A stretch of 64,000 nucleotides of DNA from Papio anubis (lineage: Eukaryota > Chordata > Mammalia > Primates > Cercopithecidae). The notes beneath the pieces are model-generated. The model did not search any database. It was not told the origin of the DNA and saw only the letters and a list, made by a program, of their open reading frames with translations. Both the position numbers and the translations under genes were made by a program. How positions within the stretch are numbered: position 1 is the first letter of the stretch; the number at the start of each line of letters is the position of its first letter. Below are positions 46,460 to 60,570 of this stretch, in pieces. The stretch covers positions 78,517,754-78,581,753 of the forward strand of contig NC_044989.1 in the NCBI RefSeq assembly GCF_008728515.1. The letters are read 5' to 3'.

Positions 46460-49400
46460 CTATAAATAATCACCTTTCATGTAAATGGATTAAATTCTCC
46501 AATTAAAAGACATAGGATAGTTGAATGGATTAAAAAAAAAAGAAAAAAACAAGAACCAACTATGTGTTGCCAACAAAACACCTGCATCAATATTAAGGGC
46601 ACACATAGACTGAACATAAAGAGATAGAAAAAGACTCCCCATGCCAGTGGAAACAAAAAATGAGCAAGAGTAGCTATACTTACATCAGTTAAAACAAACT
46701 TTGCATAATAAAAGGATAAAAAGAGATTTTTTATGTATCATTATGTAATGATAATGGGATGATTTAGGAAGCAGATATAATGGTCTTAAATATATAGGAC
46801 TAACATTGGAAGACCTAAATACATAAGGCAAATATTAATATATATAAAAGGAAAAATTAACTGTAATACTGTAATGTTTAGGGAGCTTCAACCCTACTCA
46901 TACATTAATGAACAGATTATCAAAACCAAAAATCAACAAAGAAACATATTTAAACTGCACTGTACACCAAATAGTCCTAACAGACATTTACAGAACATTC
47001 TATTCAAGAACTGCAGAATATGCATTCTTTTCAACTGCACCAGGAAGATTCTTCAGGATAGCTTGTATGCTGGGCTACAAAACAAGTCTTATCAAATTTA
47101 AGAGAATAAGAATTATATCAAGTATCTTTTCTGACTGCAATGGTATAAAACTAGAAATCAATGACAGGAGGAAGTTCAGAAATTTTACAAATACATGGAA
47201 ATTCAACAACATTTTCCTTAACGGTTAAAGAACCAAAGAAGAAATTAAAAGGAAAATTAAAAATTTTTTGAGACAAATGTAAATAAAAATACAATATACC
47301 AAAACCTATGAGATACAGCAAAAGCAATTCTAAGAGGGAAGTTTATTGCAATAAAGCCTGCACCAAAATAGAACAAAGATCTAAAATAAACAACCTAATA
47401 TTGTACCTCAAGAAACAAGAAAAATAAAGAAAAACCATATCAAAAATCAAAAAATGAAGGAAATAATAAAGATCAAAAAAATGAAATAGAGATTAAAAAA
47501 TAATACAAAAGATCAACAAAATGAAGAGCTGGCTTTTTAAAAAGATACATGAAATCAACAACTTTGATCACACTAAATGAGAAAAAAAGATTCGAATAAA
47601 AAAATCATAGATTAAGAAAAGCCCTTACAACTGATATGACAGAGATGCAAGGATCATAAGATACTATTAGGAACAATTATGTGCCACTAAATTGGGCAAC
47701 CTGGAAAAAAGGGATGAATTCCTGGACACATACAACTAAAGAAGAATACAGCATGAATAAATGAAAAATATGAACACATCAATAATGAGTAATAAGATTG
47801 AATCAATAATAAAAAGTCTCCCATCAAAGAAAAGCTGAGGACCTGATGATTTTACCAATGAACTCTACGTTTAAAGAATACCAATTTTACTCAAGCTGTC
47901 CTAAAGCATTGAAGAGAAGAAAATACTTCTAATCTCATTCTACAAAATTAACATTAACATGATTCCAGAACCGGACAACACAACGAAAACAGAAAATAAC
48001 TTGGCATTATTCCTGATAAATATAGATGCAAACATTCCCCCCAAAAAAGCCCTAGCAAATAAAATTCCACAGCACATTAAAAAGAGCATTCATCACAATG
48101 AAGTGAGATTCATCTTAGGGATACAAAGTTGGTTCAACGTACAAAATAAACATCATGCATCATATCAAGAGAATAAAGGACAAAAATCATAAGATTATTT
48201 CAATAAATGAATAAAAGAATCTGATGACATTCCTTCATGATAAAAACTCTTAACAATTAGATATTAAAGAAATATACTTCAACACATTAAAGGCCATATA
48301 TGACAAGTCCACAGCTAATTATTATACTGCATGAGAAAATGTTAAAAGTTTTTCCTCTAAGATCTGGAACAAGACAAGAATATTTACTTTCATCATTTCT
48401 GTTCAACATTATATTGGAAGTCACAACCAGAGCGATTAGGCAACAAATAAAGCCACCTAAGCTGGAGAAGGAAGAAGTTAAATTGTTCATGTTTGCAGAC
48501 AATATATTGTCTTATATAGAAAAAAACTAACTCCAGTAAAAATTTTTTAGCTCTAATACAAAATTTAGTAAAGTTGCAAAATACAAAATCAACTTACAAA
48601 AGTCAGTAGCATTTCTATTCAGTAATAGCAAATTATGTGAAAAAAAATAAATCAAGAAAACAATCCCATTTACAACAGCTTCCAAAAATAAAATAGAACA
48701 AAATTTCACCAAGGAGGTGAAAAACTTCTACCCTGAAAACTAGAAAACATTGGTGAAAGAAACTGACTAAAAGACAAGTAAATGGAAGGATATTTTGTGA
48801 TAATATAATGGAAGAATAAATATTGTCCATCCTACCCAAAGTGATCTACATATTCAATGTAATCCCTATCAAAATACTAATGACATACGTCATAGAAATA
48901 GAAAAACAATCACAAATTTCATATAGAGCAACAATACCTCAAATAGCCAAAGCAACCTGGAGCAAAATAACAAAGCTGGACACATCACACTACCTGACTT
49001 CAGAATAAACGACGAGCTATAATAACCAAAATAAAATTGTACTGCCATAAAAAATAGAAACATGGACAAATGGCACAGAAATTAGAACACAGAAATAAAT
49101 TCAGGCAGTTAAAATTGATTTTTGACAAAGTTGCCAAAAACACACAATGAAGAAAAGACAGCCTTTTCAATAAACGGTTGGAAATCTGGATAGCTACATA
49201 CTAAACAAAAATCAACTCAAATAAATTAAAAAGTTAAAAGTAAAACCTGGAATTATGAAACTATTAGAAGAAAACATAGGCGAAATACTTCATGATATTA
49301 GTCTGGGCAAGAATTTTTCAGATAAGGCCCCCAAAGCAGAAGCAACAAAAGCAAAAACAGACAAGTGAGACTGTATAAGTAAAAATATTTTGTACTGCAA

Positions 49401-49880
49401 AGGAAACAATCAACAGAGTGTGAAGAGGCAACCTACATAATTGGAGGAAATATTTGTAAACTATGCATCTGACAAGGAATTAATAATGAGATTATGTATC
49501 AAAAAACCCAAACAACTCAATAGCAAAAACAACAACAACAACAACAAAACCTGATATTTTTTTAAATGGGCAAAAGATGTGAATAGGCATTTCTCAAAAA
49601 AATGTATATATAAATGGCCATTAGGCATATGAAAAAAAAACTCAACACCACTAATCATCAGGGAAATGCACATCAAAACCAAAATTAGATATCACCACAC
49701 CCTGCTTAGAATGGCTATTATCTAAAAGACAAAATATATCGAATGCTGCTGATGATGAAAAAAAGATAACATACACTGTGTCAGTGGGAATGTAACATAA
49801 ATTAGTACAGCCATTATGGAAAGCAGTATAATGTTTCCTCAACAATTAAAAATAAAACTACCTATGCTCCGGAAATCCCA
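46460..49880 (+). pseudogene. ORF2 remnant of the L1MA element
   Basis: Segments follow ORF2 order: 'aaatggattaaattctccaa' (46483), endonuclease-like frame 46874-47228, and reverse-transcriptase frame 47959-48530. Within the latter, the GTRQGCPLS word has become GTRQEYLLS. The catalytic FADD word reads FADN, so the second aspartate is lost. Later C-terminal words include 'aatcatcagggaaatgcaca' (49653). Frames are repeatedly broken. Confidence 0.85.
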
Positions 49881-50253
49881 CTACTGGGATCATATATATA
49901 TGCAGGGGAATGCTATCTAATCATAAAATAATGAATCCTCTCATTTGCAGCAACATCGATGAACCTGGATGACATTATATCACATGAAATAAGCCAGGCA
50001 CAGAAAGATAAATACCACATGATCTCACTTATATGTGGAATCTAAAATCATTGATCGCATAGAAGTCGAGAGTAGAATAATGGCTACCAGAAGCTGGAAA
50101 GGTTAGAAGGTATGGGGTCATAGGAACGGATTGGCCAATAGGTAAAAAGTGACAATTAGATAAAATGAATAAGTTCTGGGGTTCTATTGCATACCAGACT
50201 GACCATGGTTAACAGTGTTTTATTGTGTATTTCAAAATAGCTGGGAGAAAATC

Positions 50254-50853
50254 GGCATACAAAGGACATACCTTAATGTAATAAAGCCATCTATAACAAA
50301 CCCACAGCCAACATAATACTGAATGAAAAAAAGTTTAAAGTATTCCCTCTGAGAACTGGAACAAGACAAGGATGCCCACTCTCACCACTCCTCTTCCACA
50401 TAGTGCTGGAAGTCCTAGCCAAAGCAATCAGACAAGAGAAGGAAAGGGCATCCAAATCGGTAAAGAGGAAGTCAAACTGTTACTATTTGCTGGTGATATG
50501 ATTGTTTACCTTGAAAACCCTAAGGACTCCTCCACAAAGCCCCTAGAACTGATCAAAGGATTCAGTAAAGTTTCCGGATACAAGATTGATGTACAAAAGT
50601 CAATAGCTTTTCTACACAATCAACAGAGACCAAGCAGAGAATCAAATCAAGAACTCAACTCCTTTTAAAATAGCTGCAAAAAAAACAAAAAACAAAAAAC
50701 AACAAAAAAACTTAGGAATATACCTAACCAAGGAGTTGAAAGACCTCTACAAGGAAAACTACGAAACACTGCTGAAAGACATAATAGACAACAAGAACAG
50801 ATGGAAAAACATCCCATGCTCATGAATGGGTAGAATCAATATTGTGAAAAGCT
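50254..50853 (+). mobile_element. Internal ORF2 fragment of a younger L1 (L1PB/older L1PA-like)
   Basis: Starts inside the reverse-transcriptase region and ends at 'atcaatattgtgaaaa', still within ORF2, with no 3'UTR or tail. The frame 50372-50668 reads FAGD in place of FADD. Sequence is closer to consensus than the L1MA copy just upstream, so it is a separate element. Confidence 0.85.
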
Positions 50854-53800
50854 TATAACTGATTTTCAAAAGATTTTTACACATGCTATTTTATAAAGTC
50901 AGTTAAATTTATCAGTCCTTTAATTTTAGCATGTTGTTTGTAAGTACATCACAACTTAGAATCAAAAGATATTTATGTTTCTAAAAGATTTAGACTTTAC
51001 AGTTCGTATTAAATCTTTAATCCACAGGGGTTTTTTATAAATATATTATATGAGATAAATGTTCTATTAATTGTACTCTATATTCAGAGCATATGTTCCC
51101 AAAGTTTATACAAGATTTTATCCCATTTACACTGACCAGTAACATTCCTTGATATAATAATGAATGTAAGAAACCTAAAAATTAGGACATCATTCTCCAT
51201 GGGTTTATTATATTTCTTTAAATCATCTCAGCAGAGGTGCTGACAACTTTTTGCTATCTTTTCAAGAATTTTAATGGCAAATAACCTTAGAAAATATATA
51301 TTGTGTGTTCCTCTGGGGAATAGGCCAGCATTATTGTGGTTGTGGTTACGGTTGCTATCTAGAACATTAATGACAATATCTCCCTCCTCCAGGGCAAAAT
51401 GGAGAATGTTTGCTAGCATCGTGCTTTAAATGTTAAGTTTCTTCAGCTGTGACACAAACCACTGAGTGTACAGCATTCAATATGCCCTCTTGCACATCAT
51501 TTTGATAATAATTGGGGACAAGGAGAACACATGTGAGTGTGCAGCTCATGCTGGCTTCTGTGCCATGAGTAATAAGGGATTTTGTCCTTGACCCAGGAGT
51601 CTCATGTCTTTTGCTTGACTTACAAAAAATATGATAGGCTAACACAGTTCTTGACACGAAGTAGCTACCAAAAGCAGATGATAATTGGAGGAATAAAGTT
51701 CTGGGGCCCTTTGCAAGCTAAAAAGGAAAATAAAACAAATACCATGAAATCAACAGGAATCTCGTACATCTTAAAATAAAATGTCCAGTGGTGTTATACA
51801 TAACATTTTAATTTCTGGTCAGATATGTCATTAAAATTGGACACTATTACAGATCACAAAACCATCTGATTAGGTTATTACTGCTTACCTCCAAATTCTC
51901 AGCATTTCAAAATAGTTAACTGTGATTAGTGTTGTAGAATTGTCTCTTCAAGTTTTAACCACAAATAGACCATTTCTGTGCTCTGCATTTGCTGCGTTTG
52001 CATGGTGCTTCTCAGAAGGTATGCCATTTTAAATTCATGTGTTAAAAAGTTGGCATTAAGAGCTAATACGCTGCAGTGTCAAGCCAATAGCAGAAGAGTC
52101 TTATGAGAATGATAAGATGTACCTAAAGGCAAAAAGAGGCAGAGAAAGGTAGGCATGAGTAAGTGCAACAATTAATACAAATTTTAAAGAAAAAAACATT
52201 TTAAAATACTAATACAAATTACCAGCAAAATATAGTAATACTTATCATCTTCTGGAAGGTCCTACTTTCTACTTTGTGCATACATTGTATGTGTGTGTGT
52301 GAATGGACAGATAGATGGATGGATAGCATACCTGTTATTAATGTATATTATATAATTAACAAATATAATAATATGTACAGATATGCATATATTGCATAAT
52401 ATTTATATATGTAAAACAAGTAGGTTGAAGGTACAGAAATTATTCCCTTATTTAGTAATTTGAATGATACGAACCTAATGAGTTTTTAACCTATATTAAA
52501 ACATTCAGTTGTCATAGTAACTCATTTGGAAGATGCTAAAATTGTGCTTACATTAAATATAAAAAAACTAAGGTATAAAGGTTTTAAGTTACTTGCCCAT
52601 ATCAGAAAGTGTTTGATCCAGAATTTCAATCTAAGCAGCTTGACTCTAGAGTTTACAATTTTTATTTTTATATCTACAATAATACAACAATATTTGCAAT
52701 TTTTTGTATAAGAAATTCATGAATTTTTTTCATGTAACTGATTATTTCAAACTGCTTTTTTATGATTCTACTGCACATCTTCATATAGAGATGCCTGAGT
52801 TTACCCACTTGAAAAGATAAAAATAAAAATAAAATGAAGTAGAAAATTTGTCAGATGTTATTAATTTATTTGAAAGTGATATCAAACTTGCCTCTTAGAA
52901 AATGGTTTTATGTGCTATGTTTGTTACTTTGCAAAGAAAGAGCACTTCTGTCAACATCAGAGTGCTAATTTAATTTGGATATACTACAAAGATATTAATG
53001 AGTTTGTAGACTGAAATAAATTTATGTCTAGGAGACTCATTAAAAGTAATTTGTTATTTTTTATCTTAATGAATTGTATTAATAGCAATAATTATATATC
53101 CTACAGTGCTATGATCAGATAGTTCATTTTTTCTATAAAATAATTTAAGAAAATACAGCAGATCAAAATGTTCATATTGATGCAAATTTTTTTTAGTACT
53201 ATGTTGTGGTGTATATGCATGAAAATATATGACCTTATATTGCCATTTGTAAAGTAAAGAATAAAAATGCCGGAATGTGTTTTTTTCACCTACTGGCTTA
53301 GTCTTTCAAATTTTCAATAAAATAAAAAAAATATAATAACTAAAAATATTTTTCAGCAATATAGACAATTTTGCTCACAAATTTAACATTAAAAATTACT
53401 CCTAGATAAAATACAGACAAAATTAGCTTGAATAACTAAGAAATACAAAATATCTAAATAGAACCGAGCACATAAGACTCTCAGAATGACTACAGCAGTG
53501 GTTACTCATGTCACACTAGAGTAAAAAGCTAATTATTCACATTTAGTGAGGAAAAATCTCAGTCTTGTAGAAATCTCTACAGGGTGCACAAGGAATCAGT
53601 GTATTTAGGATAGAATCTCATTGAAATATTTTAGTCTTACGTTTGCTTACATGACTGTGTAAGGGCGCAATGGGAACCTTTTCAAGGGTTTTTGGTAATA
53701 TGAGCAACTGTACTGTAAATTTTACTTGTGGCTTTATGCTAACTAACTTTATCAGCTTTGTCATTTGGGAAAAATTGCTTTTAATGCGGAGTGAATTTTT

Positions 53801-54637
53801 CTGCTATGATTGCATTCATGTAGTACCTTCCCTACTGTCCGCCAGGCATTAACCTCATCTAAGGGTAAGGCAAATTAAAGGCAGTCACGATGACAGAGAG
53901 GAAAGATGAAAAGTGGATTTCTGTTGACATCATTGGGTGGCTGAAATTTCTAAATTTGTTGGTCCTGTCTCTAAATACCTTGTATGCAATAATTCATATA
54001 TATACTATTTAATGGAAATTGTTTGGGGACTTTCTTTTATTTGAACTCAAAACATCTGACTGTATGTGTCTTTTATGCTTTCTTCTCTGGAAAGTTTCCT
54101 GATTGCCTGACCACACTGGCAATATTGTTTCTAAGATGTAGAAAGTTTATATCTACCATTTGAATTTTATATACTGTAACATGAGGATTAAAATCTGTAC
54201 CTCTATAACATTTTTAATTTTTATTCTCAGTACCACAAAATATGCAGTATCGAGATATACCCTTTTATTTTTTGTACCTTCTTTTCCCTAATGTTTATTA
54301 AATGCCTACTTTGTTAGAGGAAAAAAAAAAGCCTGTTTTTAATCCTTTAACATTATACATTACATAACCAAGTAAAATAATTAATTGAAGTTTAAGACTT
54401 TGGGTTAATCATTAAAAAAACTCCAAGTTTCCTAAATAAAATTCTAAACCTTACCATTCAGCAGTCTTAGGTAGATTTATTATGGTTATTTGTGTAGTTA
54501 CGCATTTTTTCTCTAAACAACTTCTTATATTTAAAGATAGGGTCTCTCTTTTTGCTCTTGTTCAAACTAACACCTACAGCTAGGAGATAAAAAGTCCAGA
54601 GCTTCATATATGTTTTATAATGTGAATACATTCCTAC
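50854..54637. other. No gene recognised
   Basis: Unassigned. 51200-51780 has more balanced composition and could be an old LTR-type repeat, but no family was recognised. A short TG tract lies near 52290. Confidence 0.4.
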
Positions 54638-54795
54638 TTTAAATATATTTCCAAAGTTGTGTCGTATTTCTACAGAAAAGTGCAGCACATCTTGGGACTC
54701 TAAAATTGGTCTGATTCCTTCGTCAGAGGGATCTTTCGTATCGGGTTGACTGTGCACTCCAGAGACTGTCAACATCATTGATTCTTTATTTTTTC
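54638..54795 (-). other. Possible exon, minus strand
   Basis: On the minus strand 'catttgtcctcacag' provides an acceptor ending at 54796. 158 nt later AAA meets GTAGGA, a weak donor. One frame is open across the whole interval and continues beyond it; it includes SGVHSQPDTKDPSDEG and HFSVEIRHNFGN, without low complexity. I do not recognise the protein. The weak donor and the absence of neighbouring exons keep confidence low. Confidence 0.22.
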
Positions 54796-55589
54796 CTGTG
54801 AGGACAAATGAATATGTAATCAGATGAAGCAGCCAACCTACATCCTTTAGCTTGACCCTGATAATTGCACAGTTGAACAGATTTCTTCAAACTATATTCA
54901 CTTGCTTTCATTTGTCAATAGAGCAAGAGAATAACAAATACTACAATACTGACTGTCATTGTAAGACAGATTTTGGCTGCAAAATTTATGTACTGCTTCT
55001 TCATGTAAGCCTTTCTGTTATAGAACAGCATCTAAACACCCTATGAACAATATCAAAGTGTGAAAACAAAAACTTGTTAGAACTGAAAATGTTGACACAG
55101 GAGAAGCCAAGAACAAAAAGGCATTAAGAAAACCTTTAAACTGTTGAAGAAAACAGAGATGAAGTAGCGTCACACGTGCTGAGTAAGCCTTCCATGTGGA
55201 GAAAACCGACTCTATAGGGAATGCATAATACTATTAAGGGTATTCATCATAAAGTTGATATTTGTTGTTCCCTGATCCAACATTTATGCTTCAGAATTTT
55301 TACTGAGGCACCCAACTTTTAATTTGTGAAATAACATCTCCAACCCCCATTTCTACTTGAAGGTTTCTGTGGTATTGACTCACCATATACTCCATTAAGA
55401 ACTCTCATTCTCCTCCCCACAGAAATCAGTGCAGAGATGATCAGGAGACCCAATTTATGTCATGAGGCATTTGGAACATTTTACTAGGGCATTGAAGAAA
55501 GTAGCTTTGTTAAGTTACTTGGATCTACTGGACTATTGGAATAGATAGAGATAATTCTGGGACTTACAAGGGAAGTGGCAAGACTGACA
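54796..55589. other. No gene recognised
   Basis: Unassigned sequence upstream of the next L1. Confidence 0.4.
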
Positions 55590-56569
55590 AGCCCAAAGGT
55601 AAAGCCCATACACACACACAAAGCAGCAGCCTTACCATATCGGAGAATAGGGAAGCCATACAGCTATCTTTACTGGGCCGAGTGAGGAGGTTCTTCTTCA
55701 AAACCACTCTCACAAAGAGTCACAAGATAGGTATTTCCCATGGCTCTCAGCCACATTGATGTCTGGGAATAAACTACAGTGTGCATCTAAGCAGGCAGTC
55801 ATGAGTGCCAGGACAGGAGTTTGAGAGGGACGACATCACGTTTCTGCCTATCTAAGACATGAAGCCAGTGCAGCCCCCTCAAACCTTACACAGACATCAG
55901 TAAATTTCACCAGGAGTTCCCCACAGCCCAACCACCCTTGTCAGGGTTGGCGCCTACAGTCACCATTTGGGTATTCATGGGCAAGCAAGGGGACTCAACT
56001 CCACACAGAAGTGTACCCCCACATCCACAGAACAGGAAGCTCAGGGCACTAGACACTCCATTGTCCAGTCCATCACCTAAAACAACAGAGAGTACCTCAT
56101 AGTAAACATAGTAAACAGAGAGTACCTCCTAGTAAAACATAGTAAACAAAGACCTCATGATAAACTTGGCACTATGAGTACCTCCCTTGTGTCACATCTG
56201 CTTGTGTCACAGCTGGCTCTTACCCATAAGCGTCATCTGCTGGCCTATAGGTTGAACCCTATAGCCCAAAATAAAACCCACCAACAGAATTGCATAGGAA
56301 TATCAAGGCAGAGCCAAAAGACCCCAACTCACATACTCTACAGTCACACTCTCTGGAAATGGAGGAAAGGGAAAGAAAAGAATAAAGAAAAAAAGAAAAA
56401 AAAATCCTACCCACATGAACATCATTTGAAAAATGAGAAGTGGCAACCTCTTCAGATGAGAAGGAGCTAGCATAAGAATTCTGGCACCGTGAACAATCTG
56501 AATGTTGTGACAACACCAAAGGATCATGTCAGCTCTCTAGGGTTGTACCTTAACTAAATGGAAACTCAG

Positions 56570-57250
56570 AAATGACAGATAAACATTTCAAAATATGGAT
56601 TAAAAGGAAGCTCAATGAGATCAAAGACAAGATTGAAAATCAATATAAAAAAAAACACAAAACAATTTAAGAAATAAAGGAAGAAATAAATATGCACAGA
56701 AAAATCAATCAGAACTTTGAGAAACAAAACATTCACTTAAGGAATTTCAAAATAGAATTGAAAACTTTATCAATAGACTAAACCAAATAGAAGAAAGAAT
56801 TTCAGAACTCGAAGGTTGTTTTTTCACACTAATCCAGTCAGATAAAAACAAACAAAAAAAGATTTTAATGAACAAAACCTTCAAGGAATAAAGAATTAAC
56901 CAAACCTATGGATTATTGGCATTCTTGAGAAAGATTAAAAAGACCTGGAAAACATATTTGAGGGAATAATTTAAGAACATTTTCCTAATCTTGTTAGGTT
57001 CACATCCAGATACAAGAAATCCAGGGAATACTTGTGAGATACTCTAAGATGAACATCACCAAAGAATATAGTCACCAGACTACCCAAGGTCAATACTAAA
57101 GAAAAAATCTTAAGGCAGCTAAAGAAAAGGGTCAAACCACCTACAAATGAAAACAGACTAAAAACAGACTTCTAAACAAAAATTTTATAAGCCAAAAGAG
57201 ATTGGGGACCCACTTTTAGCCTCCTTAAAGAAAAAAAAAGCCAGCCAAGA
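56570..57250 (+). pseudogene. L1 ORF1 remnant
   Basis: Words such as 'aattgaaaactttatcaata' and 'ccaaatagaagaaagaattt' followed by 'cttgagaaagattaaaaaga' follow ORF1 coiled-coil and RNA-recognition order. No frame is open for long; stops are frequent. Confidence 0.65.
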
Positions 57251-57592
57251 ATTTTATATCCAGACAATTTAAGCTTCATAAACTAAGGGAAATAAAGCCT
57301 TCCCCAGATAAGCAATGACTGAGAGAATTTGTCACTACTACCCTGGTTCTACAAGAAATGAAAGAGTTCCAAACATGGAAACAAAAGGGTTATACTTACC
57401 ATTAGAAAAGGACACATAAGTACTACGCTCACAGATCCTATAAGCAATGACACAATCAAAACTCCAAAACAAATAGCTAACAACACTATGTTAGGAATAA
57501 AACCTCACAGATAAATTTTAACCTTTAATGTAAATGGCCTAAATACTCCACTTAAAAGATACACTGTGACAAATTGGATTAAAAAGACCCAA

Positions 57593-57790
57593 TCCCCCGT
57601 CTCTACTAAAAAATACAAAAAACTAGCCGGGCGAGGTGGCGGGCGTCTGTAGTCCCAGCTACTTGGGAGGCTGAGGCAGGAGAATGGCGTGAACCCGGGA
57701 GGCGGAGCTTGCAGTGAGCTGAGATCTGGCCACTGCACTCCAGCCTGGGCGACAGAGGGAGACTCCGTCTCCAAAAAAAAAAAAAAAAAA
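57593..57790 (+). mobile_element. 5'-truncated AluY of Old World monkey type
   Basis: Begins at 'cccgtctctactaaaaaata' and ends in an A tail. The target duplication AAAAAGACCCAA (57581-57592) recurs as AAAAAGACCGAA (57791-57802). The variants CTAGCCGGGCGAGGTGG and GATCTGGCCACTGC are those I associate with cercopithecoid AluY lineages. Confidence 0.95.
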
Positions 57791-60430
57791 AAAAAGACCG
57801 AACCATTTGCTCTCTACTGGCTAAAGTCACATTCAGAAACAAAGTAAAAGGGCAAAAAATAATAATAATAATAATGGAAAACGAAAGTGAGCAGGAATAG
57901 CCATTCTCCTATCATATAAAATGGACTTTAAACTAACAACCATACAAATAAAAAGAGGGCCTTATATAATGACAAAGAATTCAATATAACAAGAAAATTT
58001 AACTATTCTAAATATATATGAACCCAATACTGGGGCACTCCAATTCACAAGAGAAATGACTAAACCTAAGAAAACAGATTGATAGCCATATGATAATAGT
58101 GGGGACTTCAACACCCCTCTGATATCACTAGGCAGATCATCAAAGCAGAAAATCAGCAAAGGAATTCTGGAATGAAAATGGACTGTAGACCAAATAGACC
58201 TAATATACATCTACAAGATATTTTACCTAACAACTATAGAATATAAATTTTTCTCATTTGCACAGGGGATATCCTCCAAAATCAACTACAGGCCTGTTCA
58301 TATGGCAAGTCTCAATAAATTAAAAAAAAATTATATCATGTATCTTCTTGGACCACAATGGAATAAAATTAGAAATCAATAAAAAGAGGAACTCCTAAAA
58401 CTATACAGGTACATGGAAACAACTAACTCCTGAATGACTTTTGGGTAAACAACAAAATCAAGACAAAAATTAAAAAGATTATTTGAAATGAATGAAAATA
58501 GAGACAAAGATACAAAACCTCTAGGATACAACAAGAGTAGTGCTAGGAAGAAAATGTATAGCATTAAATGCCTACATCAAAAAGATAGGTCTCAAATTAA
58601 CAATCTAACATCACGGCTCAAGGAACTAGAAAAATAAAAGCAAACCAAACCCAAATCTAGCAGATGGAAATATAGATCAGAGCAAAACCAAATGAGATTA
58701 GGACCAAAAAACGACACAAAATGTCAATGTAATGAAAGGTTGATTTTTTGAAAAGATAAACAAAACTTCCAGACTGACAGTTTGACTAAAAAAAAGGAGA
58801 GATGATTGAAATAAGCACAGTCAGAAATGATAAAAGTGACATCACAGCTTATATCAGAGAAACAGAAGATTGTCAGAGAATACCATTAATATCTCTATGA
58901 GGACCAACTAGGAAACCTAGAGAAAATGAAACCCTAAACATATCAATAATGAGAAATAAAATCAAATCATTAATTTAAAAATCTTACAACAAAAAATCCC
59001 AGTATAAGGTGAATTCACAGTGGAATTTGCACAGACGTGCAAAGACAAGCTGTTACCAATCCTACTGAAACTATTCCAAAATATCGAGAAGAAATCCCTT
59101 CCTAACTCATTCTATGAATCCAGTATCACTCTGATACAAAATTAGCCAAGAACACAACAAAAAAGGAAACTACAGATTCCATTATGAACATAGATGCAAA
59201 AAAATTCAACAAAATACAAGCAAACAAAATTGAACAGCACATCCCAAAGATAATTGACCATAATCAAGTGGGCTCTATTCCAGGGATTCAAGGATGGTTC
59301 AACATATGCAAATCAATGAATATAATCCATCACCCAAACAGAATTAAGAACAAAAACTTATGGTCATCTCAATAGATGCAGAAAAAGCACTACATAATAT
59401 CCAACAAATGATATTTTATGATAAGAACCCTCAACAAAGTCATCATAGTTAAAATGTATCTTAAAATAGTAGGAAACATATATGACAAGCACACAGCCAA
59501 CATCATACTGAATGGGGAAAAGTGGACACCATTTTCTCTAAGAACTGGAAAAAAAGATAAGGATGTCCACTCTCACCACTACATATCAACATAGTACTAG
59601 AAGTTCTAGCCAGAGCTCTCAGGCAAGAAAAATATATAAAAGACATTTGAACTGAAAAAAAATGAAAGTCAAATTATCTCTGTTTGCTGATGACATAACC
59701 ATGAAAAAACCTTAAAGACTTCTCTAGAAGACTCTTAGACCTGGATTATCAACTTTACTAAAGTCTCTGGATTCTGAATCAGTGTCAAAAAAATAGCGGC
59801 ATTTCTAAACCCTGATAACATTCAAGCCGGAATAAAATTAAGAATTCAATTTTATTTACAATAGTCACAGGAAAAAAAAAAAAAAAAAAACACCTAGGAA
59901 TACATTTTACCAATGAGGTGAAAGGTAACTACAAGAATTATAAAACACAGATGAAAGAAATTGTAGATGACAGAGATAAATGGAAATACATTTCATGATC
60001 ATTAATTGGAAGAATCAATATTGTTAAAATGCCCACTGTGTCCAAAGCAATCTATATATTTAATGTCATTCATATTAAATTACAAACACTATTTTTACAG
60101 AATTAAAAAAAATTCTAAAGTTCATGGACAACATTAAAAAATTTACATATTATGCCTCTAAGAAAAAAAAAATATCATTTCCAGAATCTGCAAAGAACTC
60201 AAACAATTCAACAAGAAATGAACAGTCTCATTAAAAAGTGGACAAAGGAAAGGAACAGATATTTCTCCAAAGAAGAAATACAAGAAACACATAAAAAACT
60301 TTCAACATTACTAATTAATAGATAAATTCAAATTAAAACCACACAGACATCAAGATATACCCAACAGAATGACTTTTATTCAAAAGTCAAAAAACAATGG
60401 ATGTTCACGTGCATGTAGAAAAACAGGAAT

Positions 60431-60570
60431 GTTGTTCTATATGCACTCTTGTTGTGAATATAAATTATGTGTTGTTCTACATGCACTGTTGTTGTGAATA
60501 TAAATTACGTGTTCTACATACACTAAATTATGTGTTCTACATACACTGCTGTTGTGAATATAAATTAGTT
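60431..60570. repeat. L1-derived minisatellite, about four units
   Basis: Units beginning GTTCTA(C/T)AT(A/G)CACT and containing GTTGTGAATATAAATTA recur at about 60434, 60474, 60510 and 60533. The third unit is internally deleted. The unit derives from the L1 'gttgtgaatataaattagtt' segment. Confidence 0.85.

Larger units (their letters stand above)
43230..50253 (+). mobile_element. Decayed near-full-length L1MA-type element
   Basis: About 7 kb in L1 order. A 5'UTR-like block (43230 to about 44480) contains 'gtcagcaagatggcagtg'. It is followed by an ORF1 remnant, an inter-ORF segment with an Alu insertion, an ORF2 remnant and a 3'UTR piece with 'aataagttctggggttctat' and 'gtatttcaaaatagctggga' at 50231. 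It lacks a poly(A) tail: the end abuts a different L1 fragment at about 50254. A TA-rich block is inserted in ORF1. Stops and frameshifts occur throughout. Confidence 0.85.

Noticed and set aside
59680..59700. Intact FADD codons suggesting an active reverse transcriptase
   Set aside because: Surrounding ORF2 is full of stops, has a deletion and an Alu insertion; the element is dead.
60431..60570. CRISPR-like array
   Set aside because: The repeats are contiguous without unique spacers and derive from L1; the host is a primate.
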